DNA of 64,000 nucleotides from Camarhynchus parvulus (GCF_901933205.1 NC_044585.1:8804001-8868000), one strand, 5' to 3'; shown: positions 11,741 to 26,300, numbered from the stretch's first letter. A program made the numbers and translations. The notes: generated by a model from the letters alone, not told the origin.

Positions 11741-14700
11741 AAAATATAATAAAGACATTTTTCTTAGTGTCCAGCATTTGAGACTGTTTTCCTCAGGCAG
11801 TGTATGGAATGGCTTTTGTTAGTCGGGGTCAAAATTCTGTTCCATGTGCTTGATAGATCTGGAACTGAAAACTATTCCTTTAGTTTTTCTTGTTTTAGAA
11901 CTAATACAGTGCTCACTTCCCTTAATGGAAAACTTATTTTTTATTTAGACAAGTGTTAAATTCATGGTTTTATGATTCATTTTTAATGAACTTCTTCAAA
12001 GATGTATACCAAGCCCTAGATATTCTGGATGCTAACAAAGGGAGAATGTACTTGGATGAAACATTTGTTAATAGAAGCTTGTCTCATATGGGAAGTGGAA
12101 AGAAACTTTCTTGAAACACTGGAGAATGGGTAGTTCAGGCATAATTTTCCAACGTTTTTCAGGGTGAAAAAGGAGGTTTAATTTTTGCCAAGTATTTTAC
12201 TCCTTGTGGCTGTCTGCTTGCAGGTTCCTGTCCTTCACAAATAAAACACAAAAAGCAGTGCAAAACATAGCAGAAAGGGGAATGTGAATTATACAAAATA
12301 AACAATGAAACAATTTAATGATAATTTAATAATTACTGATTTATGTAATTAAAGGTGGTTTTATAAACCCACATCCTCACAAGCTTTGGGATCCATGTGT
12401 TACAGAATCACAGAATGACCCAGAGCCTTCTTCTGCCTCTTGGAGAGCTCTATTCCCTTCAGCTCATAGGAGGTGTTGGCTCTTCCGTGAGAATTGCTGT
12501 GCTGACACTGGAGGGCCAGATGGTGGAGTTTAAGCCCTGGTGGGTAGGAGATGTTTAAGGAAAAGAGGAATTGTGGGGTTGTTTTACCTAGCAAAGATGT
12601 CAGGCAGCTTCAGAGATTTTGGGGCTTTCTGTCCTCGAGGTTACATTTGAGCTCTTGTATCTTCATTATCACTCATGGGCTTCTCAAGAACTGAATTTCT
12701 GAGCCCATTTGTCCTGTGAAGCCATAACATCTAGTGGAATTCAGTTTCATAATTTTTCTGAATGTGTGAAAAAGCTGGTGAAAGGTGGTTTTAACCCTGG
12801 TAACATTCAGTTCTGTGTTTGCTGGACAGCTCCCCCCTAAGTTGGGCAGAGCATGGTTGAGTCCTGCCTCACTCTGTTGGACTTTTGCAATAACTCAGGA
12901 TAGGAATTCTAGACATATTTTTTTGTTTTAATTTTATTTTTATTTTGTCTTGCACTGTAATTCATTCTTAATTGGTCCAAAATACAAAATAATGATTCTC
13001 CTTTGCTTTTCCTTTACCAGATGAGTAGGAACTGGAAAACATTCCAATATCAGATTTTGTTGTTGTGTAACCTTTAGTCCCCCTCAGTTATCACACAGGA
13101 ATACCTGTAAGTTCTTGATCAGCTCTTGGTTTTCATTGCTTAGACATCTTGTTTTGGCCCTGATAGCTCTCCTGCAGTGAGCCACAGCGTTACTGGAGGT
13201 TTGTGATCACTAATAGTGATTAATTTTAATGACAGTTGCCCTGAATCCTCTCCCATGCCTTTAGAGATACATGTCAAGCTTCAAGGCCTCTTATTCATTT
13301 AAATGTTCTCTGGAAACACAGAGCAGTAGTCTCACTCTGGAGAATTCAGATGTGCGATGTGCTCATGTTTATTTTATGGTGATACATCTCATTCAGTTGC
13401 CATTGTTACCAGGCTGTGCAAAGAAATTACTTTTTATCATGAGTAGGGTGGATAGGAAATGCATGCAACTGTATTTCAGGGAGTAAATTTTTCATGGTTG
13501 TAGCCCATGGGTACTAAATAAAAAATGTCAGCTTCTTGGGTTTGGTTGCACTCTGAAAGTGTGCTGAGAAATAATGGCTTTTGTGACTGTTTGGGAAAGG
13601 ACAGCTACAGCACTGAGCCCTCCTAGGCTTAAAGCAGAAAATATGTGCACTTAACTCAGATGGAAATGTTTGGTATTGCAAGGTACGGTCACTGAGGCTT
13701 TGGGAAGCTGTAAGAGAATAGGGAATGCAGCAAAAAAGGAGCGTGGATAAGAGGAGCGTGTATAGTAAATGTGCTTTTTAAGGAGTCTAAATTAGTGTTC
13801 CAATGAATAAAAAGAAAATCAGTTGCCTGTATGATTTTGTGCCCTCCCACATTTGTTCTGCTTGATCTCACGCTCTGCGCTGAGTGAGGATCCTGATCCT
13901 GGAGTCTGCAGAGGGAGCAGCATCGAGCGCTCAGTTAATGATCCAAACCAGCAACTCACTCCTGGCTCAGATACATCCATTGTCTCTCGTGCTCTCACAC
14001 AATTTCTCCTCCCAAATACTAATGCTTTTGTTCTTTTTTCTTCTGTGTCCCCACACAAAATTGTTTATATTTAAAATTGGGTTTATATTTTATTTTTTAT
14101 TAAATTTTGTTTATACTAAACAAAAAAAAATCACAGAAATGTAATTTTTTATTGTTTGTTAGTTTAGAGTGCTCAGTACTGTTAAGTACAGTGATAAATC
14201 ATATCTGGAGCTATAAATATTTTTAAGCATTTGTAAATATGGTGCACATTGTGTTGGGTTTGGTTGGTGCTTCATAAAACCAGGAAAATTTAAAATTTGT
14301 ATGAAAATAACCATCTGTATTTCACTAATTAAAAATTTACTGCAGCTTTTGTGGATTCATGTTTCATAAACTCACACTGTAGAACATAAAGAAGAAACTT
14401 GAACGTAGCAGATCTACAGCTCTCCATTCTGTTAATCTCAGTTAAAGACAGCTTTGCCAGGAAGGTAAATGCAGTGAGCACACTGGTCTTTCACATGCTG
14501 AGGCCTCTGAAGGGCTTTTGTGTATATTTAACTGAAATTTTTTGCTTTATACCATGGTAAAGAAGGCAGTGTTTACATTTTACTTTAGGTATCTCTACGA
14601 ATCTCTGTAGTGCTACAACCCCCAAAAATTCTCACAGTACAACATAAAAAAAGCTTGTTACTTAGTTATTTTTCTATTTTTGGGGTTGCCTCAGTCCCTT

Positions 14701-15310
14701 GGCCTCTGAAGTGAGCAGTAGCATTGTTCAAATATTCACACTTTCAGTATTGTGTAGCCTTCAGGTTCAGCCTGAGGTTGTATTTGAGGAACTGGCTCTC
14801 AAGGTCAGGTACTCACAGTTGTGTGGGAATTTCATCTGCTGATTTTTAGTGAGGTTGCAATGATAAAGGTGGAGAAGCATATACTGTTTTGTGATCTAGA
14901 GGTACAAAAATTTTATTGCTGGAAATAGACAGGAAACAGGCACAATAAAATTTTTTTACTCTTGAAGTATTTCCCAACTTCTAAATAGCTAAAAAGCCTT
15001 GAACAATGTCTGGCACGTTTTTATTTTACCTGAAAACATGGAGGATATGAACATTTGTCTCGTAATCTAGAGAAGGCTAAATTTGCAGTCAAAAATTTAA
15101 GCAGATATCCAAAACAACTGGTTTTTATAACCTAAAGGACCCTGAGACACTTGCACCAACAAAAGTTGTTTTGTTTCTTATTCCCCACTCACAAAAATTA
15201 ACCATCTGCTCGTTAGAAGTGTTACAAATGGAAGAGCTGAAATGAGGCTGGTATGGCTTGCAGCTTTTTGGCAGCTGCTGAGAGACATAGTAGGGTTTAG
15301 CAGTGCTTTT

Positions 15311-15515
15311 CCTAGAATCACAGAAGGGGTTGGGTTGGAAGGGAACTTAAAGCCAGCTTCTTCCAACCCCCTGCCACAGGCAGGGACACCTTCCACTGTC
15401 CCAGGTTGCTCCAAACTCCATCCAACCTGGCCTTGGACACTTCCAGGGATGGAGCAGCCACAGCTGCTCTGGGCAACCTGTGCCAGGGCCTCCCCACCCT
15501 GAGAGCCAAGAATCT
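15311..15515 (-). mobile_element. CR1 LINE, 3' end, antisense
   Basis: The left edge is AGAATCACAGAAGGGGTTGG, the reverse of the CR1 tail. It is followed by CCCCCTGCCACAGGCAGGGA, CACCTTCCACTGTCCCAGGT, CATCCAACCTGGCCTTGGAC and GGGATGGAGCAGCCACAGCT. It is one of the better preserved CR1 copies in the window. The right edge near CCACCCTGAG is approximate. The overlapping open frames on both strands are repeat-derived. Confidence 0.93.
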
Positions 15516-15748
15516 TAAGTGGCATGGAGGTGCTGATATGAGAAATAACAGAATGTGTGAGCACAATTCACATCCCAGCCATGCCTGTGCCACACACACA
15601 GGGAGGTCACTGAGGGAGCCTCTGCCACAGGTCACAGGAATGTTCTAGAGTGCACACCCTTGAAGGACTATTGTGAAATTTCTGTTGCTCCTACCAATGC
15701 AAGACTCATCCTTTGGGAACTTCAAGTCCATGTTCTGTGCTTATTGTA

Positions 15749-15815
15749 ACACAGAATTCGCATGAAATGGCTTGGGTGGAATGGGACCTTTGAAGACCAT
15801 CAAGTCTCAATGTCT
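15749..15815 (-). mobile_element. Short CR1-like 3' remnant, antisense
   Basis: ACAGAATTCGCATGAAATGG followed by CTTGGGTGGAATGGGACCTT and AAGACCATCAAGTC resembles a mutated CR1 (or CR1-tailed SINE) 3' end read backwards. Only about 65 bp can be followed. Confidence 0.45.
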
Positions 15816-18800
15816 TTAAATGTGCATCTCTAGGAGGTGTATGGGTTTTGGAACAAGTTATGGAACAACAAGATACAGGGGAGACTTTATAACTGAAAAA
15901 TTTTAATTTTGGTGCCTGACTGGGGCACGTGCTGAGATCCTTCATGCAGTTTGGTGGTTGTAATGTTTGAGGAGCACTTGGACAGTGTGTTCAGGTGCCT
16001 GATATTTCATGGCTAAACCCTCGTTGGGGGCATCTCAAAGCTGCAGAAGGTGACAGCTTTCAAGAGAATGCCTTTATAATAAAGGTAATGAACTTTAAAC
16101 AGCTGTAGGTTTACATGCAGTCTGCTTTCCAAATAGGCTTCAGTTATCTTTGCAGCCAAATCTCTTTTCAAGATGTTCTGAAAAGTAAAAATCAAGTAAA
16201 TACATTTTTAGCTCTAGTTTTTTGATACTGCTGTAACTGGATGAACTGGGGAATTGGCTGATGCATTTCAAAAGAGTAATTGAGATAATTTTTGATTGGA
16301 CATGATTATAAGCTTAGCTGTAAAATAAGAAGATTCCTATTTTTACATAACTGAATAGTAGTTGAGGCTGAAAAACTCATGCTTAGAACACTGACACTTT
16401 CCTGAAAGATAAATGTGCTAAATAAGACTGACCTTGCTGTTGAAATGAGCAAGGGTAATTGCTAATAGAGAAGATGATGAATTAAGGTTATCATCTATTG
16501 AGCTGGCACTGGCAGCACCCACAGCTGTCACAGTGGTGGCCAAGCTGCAGGAAGGGAGAACACCTCTTCAGGAAGGTGGAGGAGGTGGGTGGACTCAGCT
16601 ATTAGAGGACAGCCTTGATAGCCCTCTCTGTTTTGCTGTAGCCATTCCATGAGGGTAATTAATCATGTTGGGCTATGTCTCAATCTAGGGTTGATGCACT
16701 GCATTCTAATGAAACTCATTAGTGCTCCATCTTTATGATCACAGGATAACTTCTCTTTAAAGCTTCTATAAAGACTCTGTCAGGAATAACTTGCCATGAA
16801 AACAGACGCAGAACTAAAATTCAGGAACATAAATTTCCTTGCATTGCTGTTACAAGTGAGGAAGGACCAGAAATATTCAGGACTCCCCGAGTCAAAACAA
16901 ACCACCCTGCAACAGTCAGAGTAGGAGTGCCAGATTGATTCTTCCTTCTTTCAGTGTTTTTTAAATCTGATATTTCTAAGGTCTTTTACTTTATCTAAAT
17001 TTGGGATTCTCTTTATACCATGTATTTCCCTACCAAAAGTAAAAAGGAAAATACATTATCCCTGGAGTATCATATGTGGCAATTAATTAATCTGAGATTT
17101 TTTCAGGGGATGAGGTAGTATAAACAAAACATACACATTTCAGTGTGAGAAACACTACATAGTTATGTGTATATAGCATGTTTTAATCTTTATTAATATA
17201 AAAAAATTACTTAAACACTGGTCATCACTGGAAAAAGTACTAAAATAATAATTCGTTTTTAATAATAATACTGGATGAAAAGAAATTGAAGGGTGTTTAC
17301 TGGGTGACCTTTCCAAGAGTGCTCTGAAGTGAGTGGCAGTAGCCACAATTACTGAGTGCAGTTACCTGGTGCCAAACACAGCAACTGGGATTGAGAACCT
17401 TCAGTCAGGGGGGCAGGCAAGAGGAAAAAATTGCTTTTTCATTTGGGAGTGCAGTGACTTGAAATCATTCAAGTGCCCTCATTTTTCTGTTCTGGAACAT
17501 TAGACTGATATCTGGAAATGCTCTGGTGGCAAGCAAAGGAGATGTCAGTGGAATCACATGTATCTAGAAATGCAAGTAGTGTCTTGGGAGAAATGGATTT
17601 ATGGGCTGCTGCAGCCTCGAGCCAATGTGCCTGGTAATTTGTGACAGACCTGGCTTCTGCTGTGTCCTGTTTCTGTGGATAACCTCTGAGTGACCCTTGC
17701 CTGATGAGTGAGTTGGCTTTTTTGCACGAGACCACTTTGCATGAGTAGAAAGCTGAAATTTGTCATTTTGAAATATCAATCTGTCGCAATTTTTCTCCCC
17801 CCTTTGACAATTAAGCCCTATTTAAGAGGAATCAGGTTTAGAGACCTTGTTTTTCACCTCTGTTGGTGAAATTATTGCAGGGAAATCTTGCAGCCTTATC
17901 TCTCATTGTGACTTCATGACCAGGCTGCAGTATCTGTAAGTCTATTTCCTTCTGACTGATTAGTTTGGGATTGATAACAGGAGTTGGAGCAGAGAGCCCA
18001 TTTTGGTAAATTCCAGGGTCTAATCGTGCAGCAGTTCTTGGCTCCAGGTCTCTCCACCAATAAGTGTGTAAGTCATGGATCTTTGGTCTTGGCATTTGTC
18101 TGCCTTTCTTTAAATGGTTTTGAAAGATTTTGAACATGAACATTTTTCAGGTAATAGAATTATTTTTCTTCTGATTTGCCCTACAATGTAGAACCTATTT
18201 TCTTAAGTGTGCCAGAGAGCTTCTGTGCTGCTGAGGCAGTGTTAAGTAATGAGTATGACACAAGATGAGCCATTAATCCCATCTCCAGAGAACAATCAAT
18301 CTGTACAGTGCCACCTACTATTACCCATAGCAAAGAAAAACAAATGTTGGCTTCTTTGGGAAATACAAATTTCCCAGTTTTCAGGTTGTTAAAGAGTTAA
18401 AAACGCACTGTGAATAAAAGGAAAAAGGATTCTGCTGAGAAGTAACTGAGTAGTTACAGCCTTGTGCAAAGAAAATATCTTTACAGGCAGGATAGAATAG
18501 AAGCAATTTAGGAATGATTTGAAAACTGCTTTTGAGTAATGGATGTGAGTGGGAGAGAGTGCAGCACAACAGATGAAACACTGAACAAGATTTTGCAAGG
18601 GGAAAACTTTTGGGGCTGGAAGTTAGCCCTGTTCCCCACAGGGCTGCTGGGGCTCTGTTTTGGTGGTCTGTAGAGCAGAGACTGCTCCTTGGCAGGCTGA
18701 GGAGTGCATGATGTCATGGGATGCAGAACTCATGCACCGAGAGCCAGGAACTGCTGTTCGCGCCGCGGCGCTGCCAGATGTGCGCTCTGAAAAATGGAAA

Positions 18801-20270
18801 AAGCAGCTTTGTAAAGATGCTGAGAAATGTCCTGTGCTGAGCCTGGGCTCAGCCACGCTCTGTGCACAGTACAAATACACTCCATGGGGTTTCTCAGTCC
18901 TGGAGCCCAAGTTCTGCTCTTGGGAGCAGCCTGTGTAGGATGCCTTTCCCAGTGTTTTTCTGAGATGAGCTCGGAGAAATTCCTGTTTTATGCAGAAAAC
19001 ATACTGAGGGCTTCTCCATAAGAGTTACTTGCAGCAGAGGAGAATCAAAGGAATCTCTTGACTCCAATTTTCACTTGTACTTCCTACTAAGGATGGTTCC
19101 ACATTCCAGGAGAGGCTCTGGTGCCAGACATTGCTCTCTTCACTGATGCAAAGCTCTCTGCAGATTAACTGGCCTCCAGGAATTATTTGAATCTCTTACC
19201 CAACAGTGCTTCACATGCAATAAAGCCAAAGGTGGGTTTAAGCTTTTCCATATTTCAGGGTGAAAATATGGGATTTTTTCCTAGATTTTTTTCCCCTGTA
19301 TTTTGAGGTCAACTAAAAATACTTTTATTCAGTACAGAATATGTTATCTGGTCATTGGTGTACAGAGAGTTAAATATAGCTTTGCTTCTCCCTCCTTTTG
19401 CACAGGCTCTAATTAAAGGGAGGAGGGGAGATGCTGGAAGGCAGCAACAGGAGAACGCCTACAGAAAGTCAGGAATTCTTTATCCAAATGGAACATTTGA
19501 AGCTTGAGAGATTTTTTCTGTTTTATGTATTTTTTTAATGTTTACTGATGATTTTTCCTGCTAAAAGGCTCATTGCTAGCTAATAGTATTATAATCTTGC
19601 TGGTCTGTGTACAAGGCTACAAAGAAGTCTCCTGTAGTAGTCGCAGATAGGTAAATTGCCACTCTGGAATCTTTGGAACTGTGCCATTCTAAGGAATCTG
19701 CTTAAGGGTGCTCTGATGCTTCCTCTCAGAGGAATGTGAGATGTGTAAGTTGCCAGAGGGTTCATATAATGCACTTGTTGAGTAGAAATTGTTCTGCTGA
19801 GCTCAGAGACTGTAGCACAGCAGGGATCTGGTTCCTTCTGTCTGGGATGCCCAGGTGTTTCTGCCATACTGGCAGTGAGAGACCTTGTCCTCAGCAAGCC
19901 ATGGAAAAATCAGGAGGCAAATTGTGTTCTGTGCTGTTTTAATAGGGAAGGGCACAGCCCTGTAAGTGTCCCTGTGCTTGGATAGGTGTGGTAACTGCTC
20001 CCAGACTTCAAGGCATAAACTTCTAACAAGTGGCATCAGAAAGGAGTTTTCTTCCTCATAAACAAGATGCACCATTTGCTCTCTTCTTCATGTTGTAGAA
20101 GATGGATCTACAAGAGGTATGTTCCCAGATTTTGTCTGTTCTCTTAGAATGATCAGGACCCCCAGCAGAAAAAATCAGATTTAATAGGCCAGGCTGTTAG
20201 ATTTAGGGACCAGTTTGTCTGTCTGATATGGGGTTCCTGTATCACCTCAGTTGAGGCTAGCAACAAGAAC
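15816..20270. other. Intron, nothing recognised
   Basis: Non-coding. The only visible oddity is the isolated GC palindrome at 18760-18771. AT-rich homeodomain-type TAATTAAT occurs near 16656, but I cannot show conservation. Confidence 0.5.
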
Positions 20271-20398
20271 TTTTATTTTATTTTATTTTATTTTATTTTA
20301 TTTTATTTTATTTTATTTTATTTTATTTTATTTTATTTTATTTTATTTTATTTTATTTTATTTTTATTATCTTTTATTTTATTTTTATTTTTATTTTT
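20271..20398. repeat. (TTTTA)n pentanucleotide microsatellite
   Basis: Eighteen uninterrupted TTTTA units (20271-20360) are followed by about 38 bp of imperfect T4-5A units. A pure array of this length is expected to be length-polymorphic. No retroposon is recognised immediately beside it, so it is not an obvious LINE or SINE tail. Confidence 0.97.
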
Positions 20399-23300
20399 CC
20401 TGGAATTATTTGGAATAAACCATTGTAAAACTGTTTCAGTTTTAGGACATTAAAGTCATGGTAATTAGGCCTAAGCCTTTATACAACTTAATTAGAAGGA
20501 GAAGAATAACAGCACACTTCTCTGAAGTGTAAATATGAGCTTATTGGCAGCATTTTACCTAAACTCTGATGTTTATAGAGTGGTGGTTGGGTAGCAATGT
20601 GAAAACCTGACAATCACTGCATTTCTGACAGCCTGCTACGATGTTGTGTTGAACAGTGAAAGTCTGTGCCCAGGCAGAGAGAATATCAAACCAATTTGTG
20701 TCTCTTTTGTCTGTCATTGCTTGTACATGCAGCATATAAAGGAGGCATCGTGTGTAGCAGTGTAATTCAAGATCTGTTGAGTCTTTTCCATTTCTCCTAG
20801 ACCTTAATAAATTGAAAAGTTTTTAGATAATTCTTCCCCTTTCTTATTTTTGCTTATTTCATTCAGGTAATTCCTTCCCACACTTGTTTTTTTTCTTTTT
20901 ACTATTTTGAACACACATTCAGAACCTGCTGTCAAAGCTATTGTGTATCAGGTTAAAAATACTTACCAGAATCTTTTTTCCAGCTATAATTACTTAATTA
21001 CATTTCAGTTCTAATTGTGTTTTCTGTGCTGCATGGTGGGGCCTGGGCTTTGGGGTCTGTGGGTGACACCAGAGTCCTTGTTCCAAGGGGTCCAGACACA
21101 TCAGCAGAGACATTCTGGGGAAGCAGATAATGTTATTTTTTCCTGGTTGCCCTGTGCCTGTGCTAAAAGCCTCTATTTCTAAGGTATCTGCTGCTAATCT
21201 CACTTTTTTAAATAGAAAAATCTGTGCTGAAGAAAAAGAAGGGTGAAGTGAGTACAGGTTTCAAGACTGGGTTTGTGCTTTTGGGTCTGCTGTGGGGTCG
21301 CCTTTTGTAATAAAACTTCAGTAAGAAAATATGCTAATTGCAAAAATAGATTATGGAGTTATCTAATATCTAGTAATTTACTTCCATTTACATAACCTTC
21401 AAAAAATATTTTAAACCAATCTCTTATCATCAGTAAACACTTTTATGTAGATGCAGATTGAATATTTTTTTATTTTTGGTTCTTGCAAATAGTTCACCCT
21501 TCACCTTTCCTGTCAGGTATGAATGGAAACTGCTGCATGGTTGTCTCCTGCTTCTCCACAGAGACAAATTTTAGTACCTCTTTAAGCCTTCTGCTTTTTC
21601 AGGGCTGGATGTTTGAGCACATGAAGGTAAATTAAACAGATGTGTTCTGCATTTTTAGGCTGGAGGCAGCAGCTGTCCTGGTTATTCTTAAATGCTCTCA
21701 GAACTTTATGCAGAAAAATGCCATTGAAGTCAGGTTCTGACTGAGCCTTGTGTGCTGGCTTCACTGTTGTAGGACAAAATTAATTGGGGCTGCCTTGGTC
21801 ATTGACAGGGTCTCAAGATCCTGTTTTGGTGAGCTCTCCTGATTTTACAGTTTGAAGTAGTGAAGCTAACTAAAACTGCATCAGAAACCTTCATTGTAGT
21901 GCTGAGTTGGAGATGCTTCTCCTCAGCAAACTGCACTGGGTGATTGTTTCAGGTCCCTCCCAACTGGAACTCTTCTATTCTAAGGATCTTAGATGTGACT
22001 CCTCAGAGAGGCCAAATTGTCTCTGCTCCAATGATTTCAGTGATGCTGTAGGATTTTACACCACCTTGTTTCCCACTTTTGGAATGGTTATCTCTGACAT
22101 GACAGTGACAAGGTATTCTTCAGATTAACTGTAGAAGGAGTTGCTCTTTGAACATCTGTCTTTCTGAAGAAGATTTATCTGATTCTGGTTTTGAGGCTTC
22201 ATTGGCTGTCTGTAGACACTTTGTCATTGCAGAGGAGTTCAGTTTATTTCTTTCCTTTGCTTTCTTCCTGCTGCAGCAGTGAAAAGGGCAGCTGTGAGAT
22301 ACAGCGTGCTGTGCTGTGGGAAGATATGGTGTTGCATATGGATAAATTGTGTCACATCTCTTATTCATAGAGTCCTGACTGAAAATGTGAACAGACACAA
22401 ACAAAATTCCTGGTACACATTTTACAAGGAAGTTCAGCAGGTGAACTGCCTATCATTCTAAATCAGTAAGAGAAGAGTCCTTAGGGAGTTTTGAGGGCTG
22501 TTTCTGACAGTTACAGGATCTTTTGCTGAGTGTCTCAGGGCTCAGGTGTAGGATAGCTTGGGTAACATGCTTACATTTCCACTGTGTGGAAGAGAAATTT
22601 AGAATAGACAAAACAGATCCTTTACAATACAATAGTTTTATTGTGTAGCCCTTTCAGACAAAGCTAAAAAAGACTTTTAATAAAAACTTTGCATATGCTC
22701 CTATGATTCCTTTAAATTGAGAAGGTATGTTCCGTATCCTGAAAACAGGACAAATTTAATGTGCAGAGTATGTCACCAAACTCAGACTCCCTGCCTACTC
22801 ACCTGTGAGCTCCAGAAGAGCTAATTGTTAAAGCAAGAAGTTTAATTTATTTTATCTTTCACTTTCTTCATGTCATTGTCAGGTGTGTCTGAAGTCCACC
22901 TCTTTAGGAGAAGTGTCTAAGTGGGGATGTGATTTTAAACCATAATTGAAAGGTTTCACATTTAATTTGCTGCTGGGGTTTGGGAGCTTGTTGGTTCCTC
23001 TAGTGTATTGATGGATCTGTTTCCTCAGTGCAAGAGTGTCCTTAAAGGTACCACAGCCATCCTCTGTCCTGCTTGATGTTATTTCATATTCAGGCACAGA
23101 ATTCCTTCGTTTCAACACAAACCTTTGCTTTGAATCAATTGCCTCTTCCAGCAAATGATCATCTCTGGTCTTTAGTCCAAGCAGCATCATACCAGGAAGG
23201 GCAAGATTGTTTTCAGTCTTAGTCCTGCCTGCATGTAAGATAATACAGCTTGCAACTGGGTTTTTTGGAAAGAATTCATAGGAATGTATTTAAAGTGTAC

Positions 23301-26300
23301 TCTGAGGAGCAGGCAGAGGGGATGATCTTGGGGAATAAAAGCAGTGTTTTGGTTCAGGAACCTGCTAACATTGTAAGTATACCTTAAAAACTATTTAAGT
23401 TTGTATAGCCTTCTCCACTAAATTAATGTAAGTCTCCCATTTTGGGCTAGTAAGAGCTTATTTGAGGCTGTTATGCCCACAGAGACACTGAAGATGTGAG
23501 TGCTGGCAGATCCTGTGAATGGCTGGAGTCACTGGGTAAGGTGGGGCAAGGGAGGAGGAGGAGCTCTCCTGGTGAGAAGTTTCAGGTGTTACAGGTGATT
23601 TATTTGGCTCCTCCTTACCTGAGACAGCAGATGGTGATGGAAGTTGGCAAGGGAAGACTGGGAGAAGATCCTTCTCCAGGAGAGGACAGATAGCAGAAAG
23701 GGTGCTTGCTTTTCTGTGAATCTTTGCCTTCCAAGTATTGCTTTGACCCACATCTTGCCTGAATTACACTTGTCTCCATAGCAGCAGTAATTGTACTTCC
23801 TATGGAAAAAAGGAGGGGCAAGTCGTAATTAGAAGCAGGTCCCAAACATGGTTTTCTGCTCAGGATCATGTAAGGGTAGAGCTGAAGCCTCCTAAGCCAA
23901 TAACAGAGTCTCAACAGTTCTGAAGGCAACCACCTTCCTTGGTAAGATGCAGTTAAAATTTAGGGTATGTTTCCTATCCATTGAAGTACAGAAATACATT
24001 TTGCCATGGGACTATCACACAGATATTTCACAGCACATCGTGTTTATATAATAGAGTCACAACTGAGGTGCCAGCAAAGACTCTCACTGCTCTGTGAAGG
24101 GAAGGATGATGGAACAGGGCACTGAGGGCACTGTGTTCTCTCTGTCTCTGATTATCACCTCTCTTCCCCCTGTTATTCCCCCATTTTCCCTTCCCTTCTC
24201 CAAGGCATGGAGTAGGGCTTTCATTTGAAACACCAAAGGATGGATAATGATGGAGTGTTGACCTTTTATTTCCTGAAGGGTGTGAAATAGATGGAGTTGT
24301 GTCACAAGACTTGCTCTGGTAATTAAAAGAGAATTCCTGCACTTGAAGGGACTTCCCTCCTCCCAGAGCAGAATTTTCTGATCTCATTTTTCCTTTTTGC
24401 AGGCCAGGCTTGCTCAGCAGCTGCTGTAGCTCAGTCACTCATGCAGAGTCTCATCTGTAAACCCTTGTGAGGTGCTGTGTCTGCCTTCAGCACTCTGGCT
24501 GGAGGGGGGAAAAGTGACAGACACAGAAGCACTGTAATGAATTGAAAGCTGCTTTAATAAATTCAGAAATAAAAGGACTTGATTTCATTATCCTTCATGA
24601 ATTTGCCAGGGGACTCAGCTGTTAGGAGCTTGGTCTGCAGTGCTCTGGCTGTGTGGGTGTTACTGAAGTGCTGGCATCTCACACTGCCAGGGAAGTGCAG
24701 GTTGTTACTCTGAGTCTTCATGGAGCTGCTGAACACTGACCAATTTAGCTGCTACCCAAGTAGAGTGACACAATGAACTGAATTCTCATTCTGCTTGGAT
24801 AGCCTGACCTGCAAACTGCTCAACAAGCCATCTCCAACAGGACCTTTTCCTGCTTGCAGTGTGTGATTGTTTCTGGGTGATGCTCACTTGGGTTGAGCAG
24901 AGGGAATTTCAAGGTGTAATAAAGATATCAACTTAGAATTTATTGAAAAGAAAGGATTATGCAAGAAATGTGATAATGCATCAGACAGTTCTAGGTTCTT
25001 GCCAAAGATTAATTTGAAGAAGACACTTTAAAAGGTTTTTTATCCATTGAGTTGTAAGATTGAGAGCTATCAGATATGTCTAATAATGCACAGCTTGCTT
25101 CTGGTGTTCACTGAGTGTAGGAAAGGAGGACCATATACTGGACTGTCAGATCTACAATGCAAATTTTAAAAACAACAGGAAATCAAGGAAAGTAAAAAAA
25201 TAGAAAGTATTGGTGTAGGCTGCCATTTTGCTGGATGATTTTGTGCCAACTGGCCAAAATTGTGACCATTATTCACTCTAAAGTAGTCAGAGGAATAAAA
25301 TATATTTATGTATTTCCTTGTCACTGGACCTGAGATGATTGGAAATGGTGTCACTTTTATCTTATCTCAAGTTCCCTTATGCTTCAGTCAGGAGTCACAT
25401 CCAGGGAGGGGTGGGCTGTGGTGGTCTCAGCTTCTTTACACAGTGTTGCCATAATGGACAAAAAGTCCTTCATAACAATGTTTAAGCCATTAACTGTAAC
25501 ATTACAGTCTCTCACGACAGCTCCTGCATTTCTTCCACTTAATTATCCTTACTTGGGAAGAATTTCAAAAACCTCCTGTTGATTATGTCAAAACACCACA
25601 TTTTGTAATCTGTGTGAATTTGATGAAGCTTCCTTCTGACAGCCACGTGGAGAATGGCATTGTCTGATGCTGAGTACTTATTTTCTTGACTCAGGCACCA
25701 ACTGCTATGTACAGAACTCTTCAGAATTGTCAATACGAGTTTTTCAATTTATGGAAATCTGAGTTTCAGGGCCCACTGCTCTGCTGTTGGTGTAATGGAA
25801 GGGCAGAGCTCTGTGAGACACCAGCTCTGGAGAGTAAAACCAGCAGGAGTTCCTGTTCCAGGCCACACCTGTTCTTTTCAGTCCCTGCTGCATTTCAAAG
25901 CTTTATTTTTCACTTTTCACTCTGTGCTGCGACGTGCACTGTCAGTAATCCAGGGGAAGGTGTGGGAGCAGAAGCACAGAGCTCGTGTCTGAGGGTAGTG
26001 GGACAAGATGGGACCTGCTGAAGGCAGCTTTGGGTCTGTGTCCGAGCTTTGTGTCCCTGTGGGAGGGAGTGGCATCTGAACATCAGGGCTGGAGCTGAAA
26101 TACCCCTGTCAGTGCTCCAGCCTCCCTGAGATCAAAGGCTCGCTGTCCCTTGGGACTGAGGAGCTGTGATGGAAAGAAGCAACTGCTGTATTTCCAAGGG
26201 ACCTGGCAGTGAATATTTTTTGATCTGCGTTTTGATATTACATTAGCCATTACGTTTATTGTTTACCTCCGAGATGCTCCATTGTTGGTCATTCCCACAG

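Larger units (their letters stand above)
8661..15310. other. Intron with a few short repeats, no gene
   Basis: AT-rich non-coding DNA. Apart from the 24-bp duplication at 11287-11334 and the AT-rich quasi-palindrome at 11698-11740 I see no structure. Open frames here are short and have no family resemblance. Confidence 0.55.

Noticed and set aside
12403..12420. CAGAATCACAGAATG, a CR1-tail-like string
   Set aside because: Only about 15 bp match and the adjoining sequence is not CR1.
15178..15648. Overlapping open frames of 80-128 codons
   Set aside because: They cover an antisense CR1 3' end; not genes.
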